Under the pieces are notes generated by a model, which did no database searches, had not been told where the DNA came from, and saw only the letters and a program-made list of their open reading frames with translations. Below, piece after piece: positions 7,892-14,941 of a stretch of DNA of 32,216 nt (the first letter of the stretch is position 1; every line of letters starts with the position of its first letter). A program made the translations under genes and the position numbers. Source of the DNA: Nisaea sp. (GTDB lineage Bacteria; Pseudomonadota; Alphaproteobacteria; Thalassobaculales; Thalassobaculaceae); assembly GCF_017640745.1 (NCBI RefSeq), contig NZ_JAEPQA010000035.1:1-32216 (forward strand), read 5' to 3'.

Positions 7892-7918
7892 TACCGAGAA
7901 CCTATGGTTCCTACGGTA
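7892..7918. promoter_or_regulatory. Composite dyad between CigR-like and DUF3012 genes
   Basis: An inner dyad GAACC (7898-7902) and GGTTC (7906-7910) is nested in an outer TACCG (7892-7896) and CGGTA (7914-7918). The same bases also read as a direct repeat, CCTATGGTT then CCTACGGTA, with a 9-bp period (7901 and 7910). It lies in the 187-bp divergent promoter region and may be an operator for either or both genes. Confidence 0.4.
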
Positions 7919-7936
7919 TGATAGAACTTGCAAATC

Positions 7937-7950
7937 CGGGATCGCTCCCG
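7937..7950 (+). other. Small hairpin in the leader of the DUF3012 gene
   Basis: CGGGA at 7937-7941 pairs with TCCCG at 7946-7950 around a TCGC loop. It lies 25 bp before the ATG at 7976. It may only stabilise or shape the leader. Confidence 0.3.
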
Positions 7951-7975
7951 AGACAGTGCGGAAAGGACTCCCTTC

Positions 7976-8143
7976 ATGCAGATCAGCGCAAAACTCCTGA
8001 TGGCGGGTTTTCTGATTGCCGGACTCGCGGCCTGCTCGCCCGAAGTCGGCTCCGAGAAATGGTGCGCCAACATGAAGGAGAAGCCGAAAGGCGACTGGAC
8101 CGCGAACGAGGCCACGGATTTCGCCAAGCATTGCCTCATGTGA
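7976..8143 (+). CDS. DUF3012 family small lipoprotein
   Basis: The 55-residue protein starts at ATG 7976, with GGAAAGGA upstream. It has a lipoprotein signal, LLMAGFLIAGLAAC, with the lipobox cysteine at about residue 20. The mature part, SPEVGSEKWCANMKEKPKGDWTANEATDFAKHC, is the conserved core of DUF3012, with its two spaced cysteines and the KPKGDWTANEA motif. The function of this family is unknown, and most members are similarly tiny membrane-anchored proteins. It is missed easily because of its size. It faces away from the CigR-like gene. Confidence 0.85.
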   Translation: MQISAKLLMAGFLIAGLAACSPEVGSEKWCANMKEKPKGDWTANEATDFAKHCLM

Positions 8144-8171
8144 TCGCAAGCCAGCTATGCGGCGAGCCGCC

Positions 8172-9077
8172 TCATGGAGCGGCGTAACAGCCCCGTTCGA
8201 TCTCCTCGATCAGACCGGGAGCCACTGGTGCCCAGGCGAGCTCGGTGCGGGCACGGCGGGCGCGCACCCGGCTGTTGGATGCCATAGTGTCGTTAGCCGG
8301 CCCCTCGCCCCAGTATCCCGCGGCCTCCTCGAGACTCATGCTCTCCGTCCCGCCGCCAAATCCGAGCATACGGCTGATCGCCGCTGCCGCGTCGCGCATC
8401 GAGTTCTCCCCGTTCTCGGCGTAATAGAATGCGCCGGCCGGGGCTTTCTCAAGCACAAGGCGATAGAGCTCCACCAGATCGCCGATATGGACATTCGACC
8501 AGATGTTTTCCCCGGGTCCGATATGGCGGGCGCCGCGGGTTCTGCGCGCGACATCGATCAGCCAGGGAATCTGCATGCTGTCCGGATTGACGCCGAGGCC
8601 CCGGCCGTAAATCAGGCTGGGCGCGATGATCAGCGCACGGATATCTCGGTCTACGGCGCCGAGAATGTCGCGGTTCAAGGCGACCCGAGCCGCGCGTGCC
8701 GGTGACGGATCGATCGGCGTCTCCTCGTCGAAGACCGCATCAGATGCATGCCCCTCGTCCCGGCGGCCGACAATGCTGGATCCGCTGGTGTGCAGAAACG
8801 TCTTCCCGCTCCCCGCCAAGGCATCGAGCATCGCTTCGACAGCCGCCCGGTGATCGGCGCTCGCCGCATTGATCACGGCATCCGCCCGCGCAGCTTCCCC
8901 GGCCAGCACTGATCCATCGTCCAGCGAGCCGAGCACCGGCACGATGCCGAGCCGCGCCACCGCATCGGCACGCTCCTCGCTGCGTACAAGGCCGCGCACG
9001 TCATGTCCGACAGCATTCAGATGGACAGCGACGGAGCCGCCGATGAACCCGCTGGCACCTGTCAGAAAAATCTTCAT
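8172..9077 (-). CDS. NAD-dependent epimerase/dehydratase-like SDR
   Basis: The 301-residue protein begins MKIFLTGASGFIGGSVAVHL, the glycine-rich NAD(P) motif of extended/atypical SDRs, and has a LHTSGSSIVG strand and APSLIYGRG substrate-loop motif. There is no clear YxxxK pair in the usual place, which suits the atypical NmrA-like or dihydroflavonol-reductase-like branches. The substrate is unknown. Its start overlaps the stop of the shikimate dehydrogenase homologue by 4 bp, so the two form one translationally coupled unit on the minus strand. Confidence 0.82.
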   Translation of the reverse strand: MKIFLTGASGFIGGSVAVHLNAVGHDVRGLVRSEERADAVARLGIVPVLGSLDDGSVLAGEAARADAVINAASADHRAAVEAMLDALAGSGKTFLHTSGSSIVGRRDEGHASDAVFDEETPIDPSPARAARVALNRDILGAVDRDIRALIIAPSLIYGRGLGVNPDSMQIPWLIDVARRTRGARHIGPGENIWSNVHIGDLVELYRLVLEKAPAGAFYYAENGENSMRDAAAAISRMLGFGGGTESMSLEEAAGYWGEGPANDTMASNSRVRARRARTELAWAPVAPGLIEEIERGCYAAP

Positions 9078-9940
9078 GACGCATGTCCCCCAACGTCAAA
9101 ACTGTCGAATGTCCCGGCCATCCGGTCCGGGTCGGCCTCGACTCCCGTGAAAAGCGCGAACGCCTTCACCGCCTGCATCACCGCCATGCCGCGCCCGGAC
9201 ATGGTCGCGCAGCCGACCTCCCGGGCTGCTTTCAGCAATTCTGTCTCGAGAGGAAAGTAAACGATGTCCGCAACCCAGGGCCTGTGTTCGAGCAGGCCGC
9301 GCGCAATCGGCATGCCCGGATGACGCACCATGCCGACCGGGGTTGCGTTGACGATACCGTCAGGTCTCACGCCGGCAAGATCGGTCTCCGCAATGGTTTC
9401 CGCTTTCGCGTCCGGGAACTGCGTCTCTATGTCGGCTGCGAGGCGTTCGGCAGCGGCCGCATTGCTGTCCCGGATCAAAAGGTGGCAGACACCGGCCTCA
9501 GCCAGAGCGAGCCCGACGGCGCGGCCCGCGCCACCCGCCCCGAGCAACAGCACACGAGACTTCGGCTTTTCGCCCAACTCGCTCCGGAAGGCGTGGAGAA
9601 AGCCGAGATAGTCGGTGTTGTGAGCCGTCCTGCCGCGCGCCGTGAACAGAACGGTGTTGCTGGCACCGACTCTTTCAGTCTCCGGCGCCCGTTCTGTGAC
9701 ATGGGAGAGAACCTGCTGCTTGAACGGATGGGTGACATTCACGCCTGCGAATCCCTTGGCCTCCGCATCGGCGAGCAACGCGCGCAGGTCCGGCCGCTCC
9801 ATCCCGGCCGTATCGATCAGACGATAGCTGTAGTCGAGCCCCTGGGCCTTCCCCTCGGCTTCGTGCATCGCAGGCGTCCGGGACGCCCCGATACCTTCAC
9901 CGATCAGCCCGACCCGTATTCTCCCGGATTGTCGCGACAT
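9074..9940 (-). CDS. Shikimate dehydrogenase homologue (AroE/quinate-shikimate type)
   Basis: The 288-residue protein has the AroE layout. The substrate domain includes GASRTPAMHEAEG near 18-30, NVTHPFKQ with catalytic Lys74, and AHNTDYLGF with Asp110. The NADP domain has GAGGAGRAVGLAL, and the C-terminal Gln (VMQAVKAFALFTG) is conserved. The SRTPxMHExEGxxxGLxYxYxLID signature is that of a catabolic/paralogous clade that often accompanies the housekeeping AroE, so reduction of 3-dehydroshikimate is possible but quinate or another hydroxy acid may be used. I therefore leave the symbol empty. The ribosome-binding site is replaced by a G10 tract 2 bp before ATG. It heads the operon with the SDR gene. 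Confidence 0.85.
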   Translation of the reverse strand: MSRQSGRIRVGLIGEGIGASRTPAMHEAEGKAQGLDYSYRLIDTAGMERPDLRALLADAEAKGFAGVNVTHPFKQQVLSHVTERAPETERVGASNTVLFTARGRTAHNTDYLGFLHAFRSELGEKPKSRVLLLGAGGAGRAVGLALAEAGVCHLLIRDSNAAAAERLAADIETQFPDAKAETIAETDLAGVRPDGIVNATPVGMVRHPGMPIARGLLEHRPWVADIVYFPLETELLKAAREVGCATMSGRGMAVMQAVKAFALFTGVEADPDRMAGTFDSFDVGGHAS

Positions 9941-9942
9941 GT

Positions 9943-9952
9943 CCCCCCCCCC
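9943..9952 (-). repeat. C10/G10 homopolymer at the ribosome-binding site
   Basis: Ten consecutive C on the given strand read as G10 on the coding strand, followed by AC and then the ATG of the shikimate dehydrogenase homologue. An A5 run is directly upstream. The tract occupies the Shine-Dalgarno position, so a change in length would alter spacing. A second C8 run is at 10081-10088. Confidence 0.8.
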
Positions 9953-10156
9953 TTTTTCCCGCCTTATTATGTACGACGAGTGTCCGTTACCTCAGTTCCC
10001 CCAGCCTAGCAGGGAGAAGCGGAACTTTGGAAAGGACTGAAGCGGGCTTTCCACGCGCGAGACGTCGAGCCGGATCGCAGCCCCCCCCGAATGTCGCACC
10101 TGGTATCCGGAACTTGCCGAAGCCACCTTCGAGGCCGATCGAAGCGCATAGAAAAA

Positions 10157-10182
10157 CGGCCCGCCGATTGCTCGGCGGGCCG
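10157..10182 (-). terminator. Rho-independent terminator of rplM-rpsI
   Basis: CGGCCCGCCGA (10157-10167) and TCGGCGGGCCG (10172-10182) form a perfect 11-bp stem with a four-base loop. Read on the minus strand it is followed at once by five U. It lies 25 bp beyond the rpsI stop. Confidence 0.9.
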
Positions 10183-10206
10183 CTTCGAAAAAGATGTTCT
10201 GACGGA

Positions 10207-10698
10207 TCAGCGCTTGGAGAACTGGAAGCTCCGGCGGGCTTTCGCCTTACCGTACTTCTTACGTTCGACCACACGCGGGTCACGGGTCAGGAAGCCGCCC
10301 TTCTTCAGGACCGGACGCAGGCCCGGCTCGAAATAGGTCAGCGCCTTGGAGATACCGTGACGCACCGCACCGGCCTGGCCGGAAAGGCCACCGCCGGTGA
10401 CCGTCGCGTAAACGTCGAACTGATCCTTGCGGTCGGTGACGCCGAACGGCTGGTTGATCATCATGCGCAGCACCGGACGGGCGAAATAGACGCTGTCCTC
10501 GCGGCCGTTCACGACGATCTTCCCGTTGCCCGGCTTGATCCAGACGCGGGCGATCGCGTTCTTGCGCTTGCCGGTCGCATAGGCGCGGCCGTACTTGTCC
10601 AGCTTCGGCTCGGCCGGCGCGGCGGCCTCGTCCTGCTTAAGGGCCTCGAGCGCTTCCATGCCTGCGCCTTCGTTGGTCGCTTCGGTCTCAACGGACAT
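10207..10698 (-). CDS. rpsI: 30S ribosomal protein S9
   Basis: The 163-residue protein ends with the S9 signature [30 protein letters not shown], where the final SKR reaches the P-site tRNA anticodon loop. It contains [21 protein letters not shown] and [19 protein letters not shown]. An acidic N-terminal extension of about 33 residues precedes the core, as is common in alphaproteobacterial S9. It follows rplM with a 3-bp gap, the conserved L13-S9 operon order, and is followed by a strong terminator. Confidence 0.98.
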   Translation of the reverse strand: MSVETEATNEGAGMEALEALKQDEAAAPAEPKLDKYGRAYATGKRKNAIARVWIKPGNGKIVVNGREDSVYFARPVLRMMINQPFGVTDRKDQFDVYATVTGGGLSGQAGAVRHGISKALTYFEPGLRPVLKKGGFLTRDPRVVERKKYGKAKARRSFQFSKR

Positions 10699-10701
10699 GG
10701 C

Positions 10702-11160
10702 TTACCTCTTGTTCTTCGGGTTCATCGCGGCGACGTCGAGCACTTCGGGCTGCTGCGCCTCGTGCGGATGCTCGGTGCCGGCATAGATGCGCAGGTTGCT
10801 CATCTGCTTGCGGGCAAGCGGACCGCGACTGATCATGCGCTGCACCGCCTTTTCGATGACCCGCTCCGGATGGGAGCCGCCAAGGATCTGGCCCATGGTG
10901 CGCGACTTGATGCCACCCGGGTAACCGGTGTGCCAGTAGAAGTTCTTGTCGGCCAGCTTGTTGCCGGTGAGCTTCACCTTGTCAGCATTGATGACGACGA
11001 TATTGTCGCCGCAATCCATGTGCGGGGTGAAGGTCGGCTTGTGCTTGCCGCGCAGGTAGTTGGCGAGAACGGATGCGAGTCGGCCGAGCACGACGCCCTC
11101 GGCGTCGACGATCCACCACTTCTTCTCGATCTCGCTCGGTTTTGCCGAGTAAGTACGCAT
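10702..11160 (-). CDS. rplM: 50S ribosomal protein L13
   Basis: Starting at ATG 11160 (AAAGAG just upstream) gives 152 residues, [22 protein letters not shown], which is the usual L13 start. Upstream in-frame ATGs exist as far as 11247 but would add sequence absent from the family. The L13 core is clear: [48 protein letters not shown], and the end [23 protein letters not shown]. It assembles early in the large subunit. It is the first gene of the operon with rpsI. Confidence 0.98.
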   Translation of the reverse strand: MRTYSAKPSEIEKKWWIVDAEGVVLGRLASVLANYLRGKHKPTFTPHMDCGDNIVVINADKVKLTGNKLADKNFYWHTGYPGGIKSRTMGQILGGSHPERVIEKAVQRMISRGPLARKQMSNLRIYAGTEHPHEAQQPEVLDVAAMNPKNKR

Positions 11161-11233
11161 CTCTTTAACCATCCAGTGATGCTGCGAAATCCAATGGCCG
11201 CACGGGAACAGGCCCCGAGCGACGGGTTGGCGT

Positions 11234-11261
11234 AAAATAGACATCAAAGAACTTTAGTCAA
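11234..11261 (-). promoter_or_regulatory. Probable sigma-70 promoter of rplM-rpsI
   Basis: On the minus strand TTGACT (11261-11256) and TATTTT (11239-11234) are separated by 16 bp, a good housekeeping promoter. Transcription would start near 11227, giving a leader of about 65 bases before the L13 ATG. Confidence 0.65.
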
Positions 11262-11300
11262 GCGATAAAAATCTAAGAAATTCAACATCCTAAATAAAAT

Positions 11301-11314
11301 GGTATTATAATACC
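11301..11314. promoter_or_regulatory. Perfect palindrome GGTATTATAATACC
   Basis: The 14 bases at 11301-11314 are exactly self-complementary. They lie 40 bp upstream of the rplM -35 element and 267 bp before the response regulator. They could be a dimer-binding site, and the inner TATTATAATA could also supply a -10 element. The regulator is not identified. Confidence 0.35.
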
Positions 11315-11526
11315 CCACCCCATGGAGGCTCTACGGATTCGCCCGCCCGCACTTTCGTGCATCAAAACACACAAAAACTTTCTGCGAATGGCATTGATTA
11401 TTGAGCGCTCTCTGCACTTATTCCGCACGGCAACCGCTTACCGCAATTTGATATTCCTTCACTCTTAACTTACTATCAATAAATCTACAGTAATTGTTTG
11501 AAAGCCTCGACCATGAGAAGTATTTT

Positions 11527-11540
11527 TTGATTGAGATCAA
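11527..11540 (+). promoter_or_regulatory. Perfect FNR/FixK-type box upstream of the two-component operon
   Basis: TTGAT (11527-11531), TGAG, ATCAA (11536-11540) is an exact match to the TTGAT-N4-ATCAA consensus for FNR, Anr and FixK regulators of oxygen-limited growth. Its centre is 11533.5. A TATAGT -10 element at 11564-11569 predicts a start near 11575, which puts the box at about -41.5, the classical class II activator position. Confidence 0.65.
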
Positions 11541-11545
11541 GATGT

Positions 11546-11558
11546 ATTGCTGTGCAAT
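11546..11558. promoter_or_regulatory. Second dyad ATTGC-TGT-GCAAT in the two-component promoter
   Basis: ATTGC at 11546-11550 and GCAAT at 11554-11558 are inverted around TGT. The dyad sits between the FNR-type box and the -10 element, where a bound protein would block polymerase. It may be an autoregulatory site of the LuxR-type protein, but this is a guess. Confidence 0.35.
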
Positions 11559-11563
11559 AGCCA

Positions 11564-11569
11564 TATAGT
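11564..11569 (+). promoter_or_regulatory. -10 element of the two-component operon
   Basis: TATAGT at 11564-11569 lies 11 bp before the ATG at 11581, so the predicted transcript starts about 5 bases before the start codon and would be nearly leaderless. No Shine-Dalgarno sequence is visible there, which fits. Confidence 0.45.
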
Positions 11570-11580
11570 AGTGTGTCGCA

Positions 11581-12234
11581 ATGTTTAAATCTCTTTTGGT
11601 TGCAGACGATCATAACGTGGTCCGTGAGACCTTTGTCGATTTTCTCCGCGCGGCCCATCCCGGCCTGACTCTTTTTCAATGCGCGAACTTCCAGGCGGCC
11701 TGGCGCGCCAGAGAGATCATCGGCGAACCGGATGCAATCTTGATGGACTGGCACATGCCCGGCTCCACCGGATTGACCGGCACCAGGCGTACAGTCGAGA
11801 TTTTTCCGAACTCGAAGGTCGTTATCTTCTCCGGGGATCTGTCCAACTCTGACCTTGAGGCCGCGCGGTCTCTCGGGGTCGCTGGCTACATTCCGAAGAG
11901 CTACAGCGCTCGGGCCGTCGTCGACGGTTTGGCGCTCCTGCATCAAACGGGAAGTTACTTTCCATCCTGCGTTTCCTGGGCGAATGCCTCAAAAGCTGCC
12001 CCTGCGGCCCGCCGTCACCGTTGCGGAACGCGGGACATCCAGACACCGATCTCCCCGCGGCAGGTCGAGGTCCTTGGACTTGCTGCGGCAGGCTTTCTCA
12101 ATAAGGAAATTGCCAACAGGCTGAGCATCTCGGAACCGACGGTCAAAGAGCATATGTCGAACATCCTCAGGTCCCTCCGCGCGAAGAACCGGACAGAAGC
12201 CGCGAGGATCGCCCGGGAACTGTCCCTAATATGA
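11581..12234 (+). CDS. NarL/FixJ-type response regulator (REC + LuxR HTH)
   Basis: The 217-residue protein has an N-terminal receiver domain with acidic pair D9-D10, phosphoacceptor D56 (ILMDWHMPG), switch S84 and K106 (YIPKS). A linker of about 30 residues rich in Ala and Arg follows. The LuxR-type helix-turn-helix runs from about 153 to 210 (SPRQVEVLGLAAAGFLNKEIANRLSISEPTVKEHMSNIL). All residues needed for phosphotransfer are present. The stop overlaps the start of the hybrid kinase (ATGA), so kinase and regulator are coupled. It probably accepts phosphate from the kinase, directly or by way of the kinase's own receiver domain. Confidence 0.93.
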   Translation: MFKSLLVADDHNVVRETFVDFLRAAHPGLTLFQCANFQAAWRAREIIGEPDAILMDWHMPGSTGLTGTRRTVEIFPNSKVVIFSGDLSNSDLEAARSLGVAGYIPKSYSARAVVDGLALLHQTGSYFPSCVSWANASKAAPAARRHRCGTRDIQTPISPRQVEVLGLAAAGFLNKEIANRLSISEPTVKEHMSNILRSLRAKNRTEAARIARELSLI

Positions 12235-14921
12235 AGAAACCTTCGCCTCCAAGAACGAAGCGGCGGGAACGTCGCAAGACCGCGCCACCCGATCTTGGCG
12301 CATTCATCAGCCATTTGCCGGTACCGGCCTTCATCTGCCAGGCCGACGGCACAATCCTGGCGGCAAACGCTCCCTCGTCTCTGCTTGCCGGAATCCCTCA
12401 GCAAGAACTGAACGGATACAGCCTCCTAGAGCTTCTCCCCTATCGGGCGGCGGATGCCGAGGGCCGCACCGCTTTGTCAGAAGCGATAGCGCAGGGATCA
12501 GCAGAAACCGGGCCATGCACCCTGGAATTGAATCTCGATAGCGCCAAAGGACATCCCGGCAAATATGTTCACACCGTCTGCTGTCGTGATGACGGCGTGT
12601 ATGCGCCCTGCGCTCTTGTGATCGTCTTCGATGTCACGGAAAAGAAGGCAACGGATCGCGATCTGGCGGACAAAAGCCTGGAACTCGAGGCCATCTTCGA
12701 GCACGCACCGGTAATGATTGGCCTGAAATCGCTGGACGGCCGCTGGAGCAAAGTGAACCGGTATTTTGCGCGCATGCTCTCGCGCCACCCGGACGACTTA
12801 ACGGGAATGCGGTCGGAGGATATCTGGTCGGCGGAAACTTCAAACCGCGTCCGCAAGCATGACGATCTGATCCTCAATTCCACAGCCTCCGAAAAGGCTG
12901 TGACCGCCACGACGTCCCTTGCCGGCGACCGCTCGATATTCGGGACAAAATTCCCGGTACGAAACAGTAACGGAGATCTCGCTCAAATCGGCTTCGTCGG
13001 TGTCGACATCACGGATCTCACAAAGATCCGAGAAGAAAAAGAGCTGGTATCGTCCTGGCTCCGGGAAGCGCAACGGATCGGAAACCTCGCCTATTGGACC
13101 TGGCGACCGCAGCCGAGAGAACTGTTCTGGTCTGACGAAATGTTCCGGCTGCTGAGCTGGCAATCAAAGGAACCGCCACACAGGTTCTCGGAATACATCG
13201 ACCGCATTCATCCCGATGACCGTGAAGCTTTCCACGAAAGAAGCATGCGTGTTAACCGCGGGTTCCGCACCACGATCGAATACCGATTCACGGCCGGCGA
13301 CGGCCGACAGATATGGCTCTACGACGAGGCTCTGCCTGCCGCCTCTCCCGACGGCATAAAGTTCGGATTCCTGCACGACATCACGCAGCGAAAAGAGGCC
13401 GAAATCCGTTTGAGGGATTCGGAGCGGCGCCTTTCGCTTGCCCAGCGGATCGCCGGGATCGGCATCTGGAAGATCGATCAGCGGGACAAGACGATCAACT
13501 GGTCGGACGCAGTCTATGAGATCTTTGGCCTTTCCAAGGAAACCTTCGAGCCGACCATCGCAAACTGGTTCAACATCATTCACCCGGACGACCACCAAAC
13601 CTGCCGGAATGTCATCGAGGCGGCTCCAGCCGAGAGCCGGACCTATCAGATCGAGTACCGCGCCTACCATGCGGACGGAACATTGCTGACCATCCTGGAG
13701 CATGGGGAGCACGAGTACGACAGCGATGGCAGGCGCGCCTGGTCCCACGGCACCGTGCAGGACATCACCGAGCTGAAGAATCTGCGAGACAAGGCCATCG
13801 AGGCACAGAAGCTCGAGGCGACGGCCGCCCTCGCCGGCGGCCTGACGCACGATTTCAACAATATACTCGGTGCGATTGCCGGCAATCTTGATGTGATGGA
13901 GATCCGCGGCGCCGCGCGGCTCGGGTTCGAGCCGCCGATCGACCGCATCCGGCAGGCGGTCCGCTCCGGCCAGGCCCTGACGCAAAGGCTTCGCAACTTC
14001 GCCCGGAACGAGCCGCTGGCCCCGAAACCGGTGTCCATAAATCGGGCGGTCGAGAATATCGCGCATCTCGCCGCCTCCTCGGTCAACGACCGCGCCACCA
14101 TTGAGGTGGATACCGCCCCGGAATCGCTCATCTGCGACGTGGATGTCAGCGGCCTCGAGACGGCACTCCTCAACCAGATTCTTAATTCCGGCGAGGCTCT
14201 GGAGCACGGCGGCGCGATCAGGATCTCCGCATCGAGGGCCGAGAAGGACTCCGTTCCGAGCAATCTGCCCGACGGCTCCTATGTCGTGATTTCCATCGCC
14301 GACGACGGACCGGGTATGTCCCGGGAAGTCGCGGAGCACGCGTTCGACGCATTCTTCACGACAAAGCGCGGCAGTGGCGGCACGGGGCTCGGTCTTTACA
14401 TGATCAGGAATTTCGTCAGAAGCCATGGTGGAGAAGCGGTCCTGCACACCGCACCGGGAGAAGGAACGCGCCTCTACCTCTTTCTCCCGGAATGTCCTGC
14501 CGAACGGATCGCGGCGGGAGCGCCGGCCCGAAATGCCGGTATTTCCTCAGCCAGCGGCAGAATCCTCGTTGTCGAGGACCAGCCTGGAATCCGTGCCTTT
14601 ATGGAGGACTGCCTGACGGACCACGGATACGAGGTCCACACGGCCGCGACGGGTGACGAGGCTTTGAAACTGCTCGTCAAGATGGGGGCAGAGCTCGATG
14701 CCATGATCTGTGACGTCAATCTCGGCACAGCGATCGACGGGTTCTCCCTGGCACGGCAATCCCGGGCGCTCCGGCAAACCTTCCCGATCGTGTTCGTTTC
14801 CGGCTTTGCCGGGAGCATGCGGGCATTGGATGCCGCCGAGGATTTCGGGGCGACCCTGATCAGAAAGCCGTTTGGCGCGAACGACCTGATCGCCGAAGTC
14901 AAAAACGCCCTGAACGCCTGA
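12231..14921 (+). CDS. Four-PAS hybrid sensor histidine kinase with C-terminal receiver
   Basis: The 896-residue protein has no clear membrane segment and is probably cytosolic. PAS/PAC modules lie at about 20-140, 150-268, 280-390 and 400-515. The last two are PAS_3-like, with IHPDDR and IHPDDH motifs. The dimerisation/phosphoacceptor box is GGLTHDFNNIL with His540. The ATPase domain follows: an N box around NSGEAL, then DDGPGM and GGTGLGLYMIRNFV. A C-terminal receiver (about 780-896) has VVEDQ, phosphoacceptor D828 and the IRKPF lysine. THDFNN-type kinases often carry such a receiver, which may act as a phosphate sink. There is no Hpt domain. Ligands of the PAS domains are unknown. Confidence 0.93.
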   Translation: MKKPSPPRTKRRERRKTAPPDLGAFISHLPVPAFICQADGTILAANAPSSLLAGIPQQELNGYSLLELLPYRAADAEGRTALSEAIAQGSAETGPCTLELNLDSAKGHPGKYVHTVCCRDDGVYAPCALVIVFDVTEKKATDRDLADKSLELEAIFEHAPVMIGLKSLDGRWSKVNRYFARMLSRHPDDLTGMRSEDIWSAETSNRVRKHDDLILNSTASEKAVTATTSLAGDRSIFGTKFPVRNSNGDLAQIGFVGVDITDLTKIREEKELVSSWLREAQRIGNLAYWTWRPQPRELFWSDEMFRLLSWQSKEPPHRFSEYIDRIHPDDREAFHERSMRVNRGFRTTIEYRFTAGDGRQIWLYDEALPAASPDGIKFGFLHDITQRKEAEIRLRDSERRLSLAQRIAGIGIWKIDQRDKTINWSDAVYEIFGLSKETFEPTIANWFNIIHPDDHQTCRNVIEAAPAESRTYQIEYRAYHADGTLLTILEHGEHEYDSDGRRAWSHGTVQDITELKNLRDKAIEAQKLEATAALAGGLTHDFNNILGAIAGNLDVMEIRGAARLGFEPPIDRIRQAVRSGQALTQRLRNFARNEPLAPKPVSINRAVENIAHLAASSVNDRATIEVDTAPESLICDVDVSGLETALLNQILNSGEALEHGGAIRISASRAEKDSVPSNLPDGSYVVISIADDGPGMSREVAEHAFDAFFTTKRGSGGTGLGLYMIRNFVRSHGGEAVLHTAPGEGTRLYLFLPECPAERIAAGAPARNAGISSASGRILVVEDQPGIRAFMEDCLTDHGYEVHTAATGDEALKLLVKMGAELDAMICDVNLGTAIDGFSLARQSRALRQTFPIVFVSGFAGSMRALDAAEDFGATLIRKPFGANDLIAEVKNALNA

Positions 14922-14941
14922 GATCATCCGTCCGTTCGGAA

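Larger units (their letters stand above)
11161..11580. other. Divergent regulatory region between rplM and the response regulator
   Basis: This 420-bp AT-rich region holds no gene. It contains the rplM promoter (11234-11261), a perfect 14-bp palindrome at 11301-11314, an FNR/FixK-type box at 11527-11540, and an ATTGC-TGT-GCAAT dyad at 11546-11558. The middle (about 11320-11480) shows nothing recognisable. Confidence 0.6.

Noticed and set aside
10027-11235. 402-codon open frame on the plus strand across rpsI and rplM
   Set aside because: Antisense to two universally conserved ribosomal protein genes.
13164-14447. 427-codon open frame on the minus strand inside the hybrid kinase gene
   Set aside because: It overlaps the PAS, HisKA and ATPase domains of the kinase completely and has no features of its own.
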